Below, in pieces: positions 37,601-48,543 of a DNA stretch of 64,000 bases. A program made the translations under genes and the position numbers. The stretch is from Lottia gigantea (lineage: Eukaryota; Mollusca; Gastropoda; Lottiidae). The stretch is from positions 1,020,962 through 1,084,961 of the forward strand of contig NW_008710453.1 in NCBI RefSeq assembly GCF_000327385.1. Reading direction: 5' to 3'. The notes beneath the pieces were generated by a model. It was not told the origin of the DNA. It did no database searches and saw nothing but the letters and a program-made list of their open reading frames with translations. The first letter of the stretch is position 1; each line of letters starts with the position of its first letter.

Positions 37601-38131
37601 TGGACGGACCGACATACATGGGTGACAACAATATACGCTCCACATTTCAAATGGGGTATGAAAAAAATATTTTGCATTGCCATTCATTTTTGAGTTTGTT
37701 TGCATTCTGGTTTTAACTGATAATTTTGTTTTTTTTTAAACTACGACGTTGCAGAACGTAAACTTAACACTAAACACACGGAATATGTGTAAGCAATAAA
37801 AATTAATTGTACCTACCAGCTTGTAACATGTACAGTTGTCAAGGTTTTTATTTCCGTCATTTTGACACATGGTACCACTTGAAAATAGCGTACACTCTCC
37901 CACTTTGCCATACACAGACTGACAAAATTCAAATCTAGTGCACATTGAATTTCGGCTACATTGTGTGGCACAATCAGAAATTGAGTAAACATCCACTCCT
38001 GGACCAGCTACTTGATGTGATATAGAAAAACTGTCGTTAAAATGTCCACTTTTCTCAAAATTAGCTAAACTAAAAGCCTTCAAACCCCCTACGACAAATA
38101 ATACAATGTAGAGAACAGTATCATGTGCCAT
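34672..38131 (-). CDS. Gene E: secreted PAN/Apple-EGF-fibrinogen (FReD) protein, type II, most canonical FReD
   Basis: Minus-strand exons 38131-37817, 36085-35998 (88 nt) and 35330-34672 give 353 residues. MAHDTVLYIVLFVVGGLKAF is a signal peptide. The PAN/Apple-like domain has DCATQCSRNSMCTRFEFC and ECTLFSSGTMC. The hinge is TNCHCPVGYHGNGENCCK. The FReD starts DCTDGQ and has FNRSWEEYKKGFG, NFWLGFDKV and FSTFDHDSYGNGC, the closest in the window to the canonical FSTxDxDND calcium site, then GWWFGNQPGCSFENVN. It is clearly more diverged from C, D and F than C and D are from each other. Intron 1 has scraps of MITE family 1 and of the pearl-like element; intron 2 has a foldback repeat. By family it could bind acetylated or sulfated glycans; the ligand is unknown. 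Confidence 0.85.
35639..35851. mobile_element. Foldback repeat in gene E intron 2
   Basis: catatcgccccttccccat at 35639 is mirrored by atggggcgatatg ending at 35851, with a pyrimidine-rich left half and a purine-rich right half. The 213 bp can fold on itself. It is non-coding, probably a MITE. Confidence 0.55.
36735..36930 (+). repeat. Partial copy of MITE family 1 in gene E intron 1
   Basis: Shares phrases with the interior of 14352-14853 in the same orientation (gttatg...; gaatttaagcaaaata; gtatagaaatatgtctc; atattctga). The ends are not preserved. Confidence 0.45.
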
Positions 38132-38379
38132 GTTGGTCTTCGATAACCGAAATGACTGTCCTTGCCGACTGTCATAAATTTACTTAGTGTATTCTCAATC
38201 GATTGTTTTTACAACACAAATTCGTGGTCGTATTTGGATAATAATCTTGTATCTTCATAGTCGTATAGTTGTGTCCTTAGAGATATCCGTTTTTTGTTTC
38301 AAATTTACAAAACGATTTGTATTTATTTAACAAACAATCATCACTGAAGGTTTAAGAAGTAGTATAAAGGGTTGATCGC
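38132..38379. other. Upstream region of gene E
   Basis: Short AT-rich stretch that should hold the gene E promoter. Nothing specific was recognised. Confidence 0.35.
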
Positions 38380-38765
38380 CTCCTGTCATTTCAAAGCTGC
38401 TGGTGTTCCGATTGGCTTTTGCCTGCTGTCATGTCAGAGCTATTGTAGTTCAGAATGACTTTCAAACTGCTGCCATTTCAGAGCTACAGCTGTTCAGAAT
38501 GACTTTCACCTGCTGCCATTTCAGAGCTTTTGCTATTCAGAATGGTTTTTGTCGCTGCCATTTCAGAGCTACAGCTGTTCAGAATAGATTCGCCTCCTGC
38601 CATTTCAGAGCTGTTACTTTTAAGAATAGCTTTCGCCTGCTACCATTTCAGAGCTGTTGCTGTTAAGAATGACTTTCGCCTTCTGCCATTTCAGAGCTAC
38701 GGCGATTCAGAATGAATTTCGCCTGCTGCCCTTTCAGAGCTGCTGCTGTTCAGATTTACTTTGAA
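38380..38765 (+). repeat. 42-bp minisatellite
   Basis: About nine units of roughly 42 bp, each with gccatttcagagct followed by gct(g)ttcagaatg and a cttt-cgcctgct run. 42 is a multiple of three, so several frames are open through it. I see no evidence of translation. Confidence 0.8.
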
Positions 38766-39959
38766 GTACAGAAGGTCAGGCATGTGGCAATCTGGCCCCG
38801 TTCTTGCCAGTCTTCTTTACGATGACCCAGAACACTACAGCTAAAATGTTAATACGAGAAGTTTCCTTATTGTTTTCAGGCAGTCATCGCCACTTGCTGT
38901 GCTGTACAGCAGTATGCGAATAAGAATTTTTCGTACATTCTCACTAACAGCTGATATTTAAAAAAAAAACTGTGATTGTTGCTAATTACAATGGCTATAG
39001 TGTTTTTGAATATTGTCTTGAAGATTATGGAAACTATTATTTTTAATATCTTTTTCAACATCTCAAATGACAACATTTTGACTGCAGCCCCTTTGAACAT
39101 TCCTTCTTACACCAAACCAAAACCATTTTTCACCACCAATCTGTTCTCGTCCATGAGTCTACACTTGTTTGGAGTTGATATTTCAAGTTATGCGATTCAG
39201 AAATCGTGGTAGATTCATTCAGATTGATTCATTTTTAGGACGGGCTGCAGCATAGTCGGTTAGAATGACATTGGAATGACGTAAATTGCAAGGTACAAAT
39301 GTTGGTCGTGGGTACTAATCTCGGTCGGCGTTAGTTTAGTTACCTCGAATAAGTCGTCTTTGATAATCTAGGCATTGGCTTGGCCTAGGATAGTTATTTG
39401 AAAAGATCCTCGCGATTCGAATCTGTTATCCTTGTTAAAATGGTTGTATCATTTTGTCTTTAATAGTATAGTTTAAGAGGGTATTCTTCCTTTAAAAACG
39501 TTAACAGGGTGTTAAGAATATCTGTATCAAGCACTTAATACGTTAACATTTTTATACGAACGTAATTCCAGACATAATAGTCAGAATCAAAAATAAGTCT
39601 GAAAAATAACACACTTGTTATTATTAAAAACACAATGCAATTACTTAAAAGAGCGAGTCGGCAATATATCGCGATTTCAAGTGTTTAATTATCTAGATGC
39701 TTTATTAAATCAAAACATTCCAGCAACGTTAAGTAAAGAAAAACCTTGGATTTTGGTATTGATTTGATGAAGTCTCATCGAAAGTAATTTACATGGTTTG
39801 ATCTATATCGTTCAACTTATCAAAGAAAATGACGAATAAACAATCCTTAACAGCTATCCTCAAAATATCGTAAATTAACGTGCGAGTGTAAACATAAAGT
39901 AAGATTTGATAAAGTCAAATTCGTCCTCACTTAATGTACAAGATTTGCGTACGAACTTT

Positions 39960-40312
39960 TGACAAACGGGGATATGATGCGCCATTTTGGGGTATGATTT
40001 GAGAGTTGAATATATGTAGATAGTCTTCAGAAGTACTAGAAATGTACGAAAATCGCATAATTCATTCAAAAATATCTAAGAATTTATTTTCCTATTCCTA
40101 TAGGTATCTTTTTCATTACAGTGTCTCAAGAAAAGACGACTCGTCTTTTTAACTTGCAAACACAGAAAATTCTTGACACATGGTTTTGAAGGTTCAAATT
40201 TCGACGGTGGGCTGTAAACACTATTACTGAGTGGCTAACCTAAAAAAAATTCCCGTTTCTGAGACTTTTGGCGCATCTGTCTAACATTTGTGTTGTTTGT
40301 CACGGATAATAA
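39960..40312 (-). repeat. Degenerate copy of repeat family 2
   Basis: Reverse complement of the element at 56328-56691. Shared phrases are tacatttctagtacttctga, ttcacagctcaccgtcgaaa (here with changes) and cagatgc. It also shares a flank, acatttgtgttgtttgtcac, just outside the supposed end, so the family is longer than the inverted repeat at 56328 suggests. Confidence 0.55.
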
Positions 40313-41893
40313 TTTTTTGCCTGATTCTTACCCTTGTCAAAGAAAAGTCAGATGCTGATAATATCAATAATTAAAGTCAAGGTCTTTCATCTTTAAATTC
40401 AAACAATTCAGATCAAAGATTTGATGAATAGGACATTGAAATTAGATTTTCTTTCGTTTTCAGAATTTTTAAGTCTTTAAAAATATCAGTAAACAACAAA
40501 AAAAAGAGACAAAATTGTTATCTAATTTTAATGAGATTGATCTACATCAAAACCCTTCTTGATGACAAATGAACTAAATAATTCTATATAGACGTATAAA
40601 AACATAAGGAAGATCAATAGATACTATAGATTCTATTCCTAACTATAAGAAAACAATCCAAGATGAAAGCAATCCATCAAATATTAAAAACTTTAAAATG
40701 AAGCAAGATGTTACTTGCAAATTACAAAACTGGTAAACAAGGTTTTCAGCTAAAATAGTCGGAAAATCGCCAAGCAATTATTGAAATCAAATGAAATTCT
40801 CAAAAAATGAGAGCAATACATCAATATCATCTTAGTGAAAACAATATGTTTCCATGAAAGTTTTGTGTCTTGTTCTAGAAGCCTACATCTTTGCCCTGAT
40901 ATTAATAAACCAAGTACTAACGATCCGAACCGCAAATCTAAAACATCATTTTAGCGAAACATTGGTAGCAGTTAATGAACTTTTCGGCCTACATCTATCC
41001 AATTTCAATAGTCATGATGTCAATGATCATTTGTTATATTATGATAAGAAATTTAAATAACCAGAATCACGTGACGATATGCATAATTCCGGTGAATAAT
41101 GTCTGCCATTCATTACCATGATATGTTGCAGAGCGCTAGGCTAGCTTCTATTAAACCTTCTTCGTATAATGCTCGAGATAATAAATGTGACATACAAATC
41201 CAAGCGGATGAAAACAACACTTCATGTCTAACCACCGGAGAGCGTAATTGGAAAAAAAGCAAACTCATTAAGAACTTTAGAAGCACTTGAGTGAATCCAG
41301 TGAATTAAATACTTACGCTGATGCAAGTGAATGATAAACGCAAATTTAATTACGATTAAATGTCTGTGTTTGTTGGACTGTTTAAAGTGGGCTTGAAAAT
41401 TCTTTGTTTCTTGTAGTACTTTGAAATCAACTTAGCAGTTAAGCTTGAGGTCATTTTCGTTCTCTTATTAAAACAATATATAGTCCTTGTATCATAGATA
41501 ATCTACACAGATAAAGACTGCCATGCAAACAATTTTTCCAAGGTAGCTCGACAACCCATTTCCTTAGCTAATAGTTGTTTTCTTTTAAATAATATAGTTT
41601 AGTTTATCCTGATCTATCATTTTAATATACTCTCCTCACGGTGATTAGACAAACACTCGGAATACAACAAAACAAAAAAATTCTCGTTTTTTGCCCAAAG
41701 CGTCATGCACCTATAATTGTACGTCAATTACATTCGTTCATATAGCGTAAAAATTTAATGTTTAAAACACAAGTATTATCAATAAATCTTAAAATCGAAA
41801 CGACAGAAATGTAAATAATCGATATGAAATTAATTAGAATATTGGTTTGTGTAAAGGTATGAGAACGGGTCACGTTGGTACTGTGTATAGAGG

Positions 41894-42130
41894 CGTACTT
41901 ACTAAAACACGAACCCACATGAACCGACCAGAAATGAACAGGAAACGATCATTTCAAATTCATACTTTTAAAAATAAAGCGCATGTTTGATCTGATTAGC
42001 ATGCTTAGAATTTATAGCAAAATACTTTGAGGTCGTTACCTGGTTGTTTTTCTGCTCGGTTACTAGTCCTTTCACATTTTCTTTGGTCGTTTCCTGGTCG
42101 TTTCATGTCGGTTCGTGTTTTAGTAAGTAC
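41894..42130. mobile_element. Foldback (palindromic) repeat
   Basis: gtacttactaaaacacgaac at about 41894 and gttcgtgttttagtaagtac ending at about 42130 are inverted copies. Homology continues inward through the ccgaccag / ctggtcg region for about 55 bp, leaving a loop of about 130 bp. Non-coding, MITE-like. Confidence 0.65.
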
Positions 42131-43394
42131 GATATATACGCTCGAAATATTCGATTAATTTTATCCAGGATACCAAATTATTTGTTGTCGGCAACTACTG
42201 ATCCGTTCAACTGACACATTAATGAAGGACCAGTACCCGGCACATGACATATAATGGATATTGGTCTTTTTTCCCAAGTTACTCCAACTGCCCTAATTTG
42301 TTTAAACCACCTACCGTCATCCCCTTTTCCACCCAAACACAAAATAAAGAGCCAAAAAAAAATGAAAATTTACATCAGTAGGTTTGCACAGTCAGTAACT
42401 TCTTCTCCTGCAGTATTCTTTGGTATCCCAATGAATACTAGGGCAGTCACAAAATCCCTTTTCTAAGGGGCAATAATCCTGTTGTCTTTTAAAGTAAGTT
42501 CATCGCAACGCTTTCGGTGGACCTCAAACGATAACTTTTACATTTGTACGCATTTGGCATGAGTCATTTGTCCTGAATTCTAGAACCTCAGGTTGAGCCA
42601 CCGCTCTGTTTCACAACAAAGCAGTATAACCAGCCAAAAACGAAAATCATCAATCAAATTAACACAAGGAACAATTGTATATTCAAGTTTTAATTTTTTT
42701 ACACTATCAGTATTTTCTACACTGGTGTTATCTCCCGTTAATGTAAAATTTTCATTCCGATTCATAAGTATGTTCAGTTGCGACAGTTGGTTCAGGTAAT
42801 TTTAGCAGTAACAGTTACTCTACATCTCATCTATCGACTGACGCGTTTTTTATGCACCCCCTGTTCTGAATAATATATCATTCAACCAATCAATGGCTCT
42901 ATTCAAAGAACAGAAGTCCTTACTATGTGTGAAATTTTGAACAACTTTAGTGTTCCGGGGTTCAGTCCCAGCCTTTGGACTTAACAACCAATCTGGCTTC
43001 TGATAGTGATGCAGATCGAAGGTAAACGAATGATGTCCTTCGGGCAATACATAGAGACCCCATTTGCTACAGGCTGTGCAAGTTAAAATTCCCTCAAAAG
43101 TTACGCATTGAAAGAAAGCTTGGGTATGTCTTCCTTAGTAAACGTTATTTTGGTGAGTTAGATTACAAGACTAAAAGTAACATTTTATCAATGAAGTGCA
43201 AATTTATAGAATAAACAAAACAAAGCATTCAATTTGTATTCCGCCAAATCAACAAGCTATATTTGGTCAACATTTCAGATAAGTCTGACCAATCCGACTT
43301 AATCAAATACCTAGCTAAAAACTAACAAAATGTCCAGTCCAAAATACTAGTTTGGTAGATTCAGGCCGGCAATTTGTAGACACCCCTGAACATC

Positions 43395-43548
43395 TCATGA
43401 CCGGATTTGCATCACGACACTCCGAATGTTGACCAGTGCTACATTAGTCTTAATGACTATATTTCCATTTGTATTCTTAGCGTTCACATTTAAATAACAA
43501 CATTCAATACCAGCAAACCGCAATCCAGACGCATCATGGATTGTAAGA
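43395..43548 (-). repeat. Diverged duplicate of the 3' end of gene F, downstream of its stop
   Basis: This 155-bp stretch repeats the last part of gene F exon 3. It reads NVNAKNTNGNIVIKTN and VVMQIRS before a stop, against NLNAKATNGNIIIKTN and AIMQIRS in the gene itself. The copy stays open but is out of frame with the gene stop at 43550-43552, and the GWWFADD motif has decayed. It could lie in the 3' UTR or provide an alternative end. Confidence 0.7.
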
Positions 43549-43549
43549 T

Positions 43550-46500
43550 CTATGACCGGATTTGCATTATGGCACTCCAAATATGGACAAATCCATTGTT
43601 AGTCTTGATGATAATATTCCCATTGGTAGCCTTTGCGTTCAGATTGGAATAAGAACATTCGGTATCGTCAGCAAACCACCATCCAGACCCTTCATGGTTT
43701 ATACAGTCTGTATTACCAGAGTTGTGATCATATGTGGTAAATGGTTGGTCGTCGGGTTCAAGACTGGTAAACATGCCGTCACACCAGGGGTCTTTAACTA
43801 TATTCACAGAATGAATCTTTACTGTATAATTGGTCTTTTCATTTCCCATATTGAATAGATTGATATCCGTCTGACAAGTTTTCCCCTTATCATTTTTTAA
43901 ATGAATGTCCATTCTAAAATCATTTACACCATTATTTTGAAGGACATGATATATTTTGTCCAGACCTAGCCAAAAACAGGTGTGCATACTACCAAATCCA
44001 TTACGATAATCTTTCCAGTTTCTGTTAAAATCTGTACAGCCAGGGAGAAATTCACGTTTATGAATTGTAGTATAACCTCCGTAATCAAAAATACATAGTA
44101 CTTCAAACGGTTTTCCAGGATACGACAATGGTTTAATAAATGAAATCATTTTTTTTCGACCTGACAACTCAGGCATTGTGTTACCATCAGTGCAATCTGT
44201 AAAAAACAAAAACTATAGCATCTTCACAATGTCAAGATATAACCAAGTTCGTCTTAAACCTTGACTGCAAAAGTTACCTTTCTTGTAACACGGAATGCAG
44301 CGATTTGATTGTATACCAGCGAAAACAGCCAATCAGGGCCCTCGACGTTATACATTATGACTGAAGCCAAATATTCCAAGAAGGATAACAATCTAAGAAT
44401 AAACTATAAAATTATGTATGACAATAACAAAATATTTTCACGGTTTAAATAATGCTCAATATATCAATTGTAGAGCGATATAAAAAACTGGAGATATGGA
44501 GTAAAATTTTTCAGGTTATGTGTTAATGTTTCTTAATTATAATTAGAAAGGGGACAACTTCTTCAGAAACTGAACGATCAAGTTTGTCAACAAAGAATTA
44601 CCGGTTCGAATTTTCGTTTACAGAAAATGGTTTACCTTGTATGACATTTTGACAGCACTGAGCATCATCACCGTAATATCCAACAGAACATCGACAGGTT
44701 TGGTCCTCATATCTCATGTAACTCTGAAAATATGCAAAAATGTACTTGGAGATAGCCACGAAAGGCGTAACTCATTCAGCACTTTAATGAAGTAACCATG
44801 CATGACACCTAAAGGGAGTAACCATGTATATAATACCTCAATGCAATAAGCATCCAAAGCACCTAAAATGGTGCAACCTTCTAACCATACAAGAACCTAT
44901 ATAATAGTTTTCGGGAAATGGGCGAGAAGTATAGTATCTATTATGTACTGATTGTTTTTAGTTTACTATGAACAATATTATCATTTAAGTTCTTATTTTT
45001 TGAATATGCAACTATCATTTTCTGTTTATAGACATGGGGGAATTTCTCTTGAAGGCTCTTATAGTGGGCATGAACTATCTTGCTTGTTCGATTTCTGGTT
45101 GTATTAAACGGGACAACAAAGGGTGCTATACCTACATTATGGTGAATATTTAGTCCTATAGGTCTTGCTGTATCCAATGTCTCAATCCAATGGGCTTCCC
45201 TAGATTGACGGAATTTGGTAGTTTCATCTTCGGGCAAGTCAATTTCTGTGCGCTCAATTGGGATTAGGGTGAGATCGTCTATTGAATGGTCGTCGAGGTT
45301 GAAATGATTACAAACAGGCTTGTCTTTCTTTAGTTTGATATCCGACATATGAGCATTAAAACGAGATCGTAAATTATTCTTAGTTTCTCCTACATATTGT
45401 TTGGGGCATTTCTTGCATGAAATTAAATATATTACATTCGAATGTTCACAAGTTAGATGTTACTGGATCGGGTAACTTTTATTCGTAGAGTTGCTTACAA
45501 AATAATGAGTTTCTGATATACAGGGACAAGATTTGCATCTACTGGACAAACATGGAGGATACTTCGGCATAAAGCCTGTTTTTAGCTGCTATCTGTTGCT
45601 AAGGTGGAATGTTTTATGTTTCGTAAAAATCGTTTAGAGTACCCACGCTCTTTCAGTTTTGAGAAAACAATCGTACAGGCTTGGTTGAAATTGGAAGATC
45701 TTGTGCAAATTCGATGAAATCGTACAACTTGTGACTTAATTATACCAGAAAAGGTATGTTTTGGGTGAAAGGAGCTCTTGTGCAAGAGTTGATGAGTATC
45801 AGTTTCTTTGAAATACACTTTAATATCCAGTTTATTTGTTTCAGCTATGGAATCTCCCTTAAAGACAGTGGTATCGAGAAAGTCTATGCTTTTGTCACTC
45901 ACGTTTGCGGTTAGTTTGATGGAAGGATGGTGGTTGTTGAGAATTTCAAAGAATTCCCAAAACTGTTCGATAAAATAAGTCCAAACCATTAAAATGTCAT
46001 CCACTCTGCCATGAAAAGGTTTGCCCGTAGCTGTCCCTGAAGTTTGTAACTATGTTTTACCATTAAATGTGAAATCGTTTCGACTAAGAGCTGTAGAATT
46101 GCATCATCGAGTCTGTTTGGATCTGGGTTTCTATTAAAAGCTTTACGAACTGCCGTTAAACCAGTAGCGTTATCGATATTGGTATACATAGAAGAAACGT
46201 CGATAGAAATTAAAATAGCATTAGAGAGAACTCGATGATTTTTTAATTTATTGACAAAATTGGTTGTGTCTTTAAAGTAGGCGCGATGTTGACATGCTAG
46301 GTGTAGTAAGAAATGATCAATGTATTCTGACACTGCATACGACTCACTACCACAGTCAGATATAATCGGGCGGCCTTTAGGGATTTTATTCGAGATAAAC
46401 CACTCCTTTGTTGGATTCCTATGGATTTTAGGCAAAGTGTACAAATGTCTCTCACGACAATCAGGTTTGGCAGACAGATAGTCATATTGTTTCTGTTTGA

Positions 46501-48543
46501 GATAACTAGTTTTGACTAAATCGGCAAGAATATTGTTAATCATATTAGCAGTTTCTTTGAAAATTGGTTTCGGTAAAATGGCATAATGTTTAGGATTATT
46601 CAGTTGATTCTCTGCTTCTGAAACGTACTCCTCCCTATTGAGGACTTAACATGCACCTTTGTCACTCTTTTTAAATACAATGATATCGTCTTTCTTAAGT
46701 AAGTTTAACGCTTCTCATTCCATTCGTGTGAGATTAGGCTTTTCGTGTGTTATGGAAAGGTTCGCTGTCTCGCTATTCATACTCGCAAATATTTCAGGAT
46801 GGACGGCGACCTGAGGGGGTGTCCATGTGGTTTTAGGAATAAACATTGTTCTAGCACCACGTCGTGGTTTCGAAAAAAATAAGTGCAGGAAAGATTTCGT
46901 TGAAATCGTTCAATGGTTGTCGGAGATAATTTAAGTTGGCTATCTTTGGTGTGGGAATAACCTTAAGAGTAGGAGTAAACATACATAACATCCATACGAA
47001 GTTAGCAAACATATATACTGATAACCCAAATTCTATCGACCTCCAAACAAGTAAAAAGTGAAATATTTGAACACAGATAGTAGCCTGTTGAGTGAAAGCG
47101 TCGATCTTTCCAAAGAGCGAAAGTTCTTGCAACAAAGTACGTCCAGCCATATAAAAGGGAAATAAGACAAGTTCAGGGTCTACACAACTACCAAAACCAA
47201 CAACGACCACAAGATTGAATTAGTATCGCACGTCTCTATTCCTGGCAATGATCAAGCAGACCGTTGTGCCAAGGAAAGTCTGGGTCTGGAGGATATCGAG
47301 CCTGTAGAATACTCCTATTCAGAGTTCTGCAGTATCGTATCTTCTAGGATCTACCAGAAATGGGCCCACATGTTACGAAACCTCGACACCGCAAGATACC
47401 AGATTGATCCGAAGATACCAAACCAAACCAAACAGTCCATCTGCAGCCATCTGCAAAGTGTCAACCAGACTCCGGACCAACAACGTACTACGAGACCATC
47501 ATTTCAACGCCATTAAATGTCGCTTCAGCCACGTTGCCACAAGATCGCGTGTCCTCATTCAATGCACTGAACTGAAACCCGCTCGTAAGCCACTGACAGA
47601 GTACCTGGAAACCAACGGCATACCACTCACCATACAGAACGTTTTGGCTCCACCCACGGACCACTGGTATACTATAATGGAACTCCATTTTATAACCAAA
47701 TCTGTCTTGAACAGATAGGCTAAGTTTTTATACTCAAAGTTTCTTAACACTTTTTAATTATATCCAATCAATTTAACAAGTTTCATTGCAGAAACATCAG
47801 AGAACATCTTCCCCCATTTTGTTGAAAGCTTCATCCCCCCCCCACCCCCTCTCTATTCTCACTTCCTTTTTTCAGGTCTTCTAGTTTTCCAACAGATAAC
47901 AGATAATCTAACCAAACCAAACCAACGACTGCCATTCGACTACCAATCAACAAGAAATACCATGATCAGAACGAGTTTGGTAGAACTTGTCATCTACCAT
48001 CACCACTATCAGTTCAGGGTCTTGCAGTTGCTTGATAGATTGAAGGCTCTGTCATGAGTTGATACCAGATAATATAAATTCTTGTATGAGTCATTACATT
48101 GTGATAAAAATGGAAGGAACAGACTCCCTATTTCCTTGCGCTTGCGTCAAAAGTCATTACATCATATATAAAAGAAAAAAATAAAACATTACCAGAGAGA
48201 AACATCTACATTTCGCTACATCAAGATCATTCTCCAAATCCCCAGAACAGGTACTTCCACTCTCAAAAAGTGTACATGGCTCGGACTTTCCAAAGCAATA
48301 TTCAAATCTCGTACACAGAGTATCCAAAACACAAGAGCTGGCACATTGAAACACTGAATTGGTCAATTCTGGCGGAGTTCTCGCTGTTTTTGTGGTCACA
48401 GACTTCAACGCCTGTTCATGATAGCTCACGTCAAATTTTACTTCTCTAGCCAACGCATGTGCTTTCGGCAATATTAACAGAATGCCGACAGCCACTATCG
48501 CGCACGTCTTTGTCACTAAAAACATTTTTGGAAATAACAACAA
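43550..48543 (-). CDS. Gene F: secreted PAN/Apple-EGF-fibrinogen (FReD) protein, type II
   Basis: Minus-strand exons 48543-48193, 44723-44636 (88 nt) and 44196-43550 give 361 residues (355 from the second methionine, 48525). The signal peptide is AIVAVGILLILPKAHA. The PAN/Apple-like domain carries VFQCASSCVLDTLCTRFEYC and PCTLFESGSTC. The hinge is QTCRCSVGYYGDDAQCCQ. The FReD begins DCTDGN and has WKDYRNGFG, CFWLGLDKI, WCDGMF, FTTYDHNSGNTDC and GWWFADDTECSYSNLNAK. Intron 1 (3.5 kb) contains a Penelope-like element in the same orientation and a LINE scrap on the opposite strand. A 155-bp copy of the gene's own 3' end follows the stop. The reading frame and splice sites are intact. Confidence 0.83.
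44911..46930 (-). mobile_element. Penelope-like element, broken, in gene F intron 1
   Basis: Read on the minus strand: a 5' part near 46930-46800 (STWTPPQ-like TTWTPPQ motif), DIIVFKKSDKGAC, then reverse transcriptase motifs (LYTLPKIH, KGRPIIS, ISIDVSSMYTNI, a YxDD-type block read as VDDILMVW, and SIDFLDTTVF). Near 45460-45370 comes the GIY-YIG endonuclease start (IYLISCKKCPKQYVGETK). The C-terminal tail at 45348-44941 matches the fragment at 1-399. These are the hallmarks of Penelope-like elements, which combine RT with GIY-YIG. Several breaks interrupt the frame, so this copy is dead. No capsid or envelope belongs to this family. Its 3' end has the same ctcgcccat motif as the other copy. 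Confidence 0.85.
47180..47720 (+). mobile_element. LINE remnant (RNase H domain end)
   Basis: In the plus direction about 47225-47350 encodes SIPGNDQADRCAKESLG, the last RNase H motif (PGN..AD..AK) found at the end of I-clade/Jockey-type LINE pol. An arginine-rich tail frame continues to 47718 (TRLRTNNVLRDHHFNAIKCR). The two parts are in different frames. The copy is 5'-truncated, as is usual for LINEs. Confidence 0.6.

Larger units (their letters stand above)
38766..43394. other. Intergenic between genes E and F
   Basis: 4.6 kb with no supported gene. It contains a reverse, degenerate copy of MITE family 2 (about 39960-40312) and a foldback element (41894-42130), listed separately. Short frames at 40854, 41099, 42254 and 42850 show no motif. 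Confidence 0.4.
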
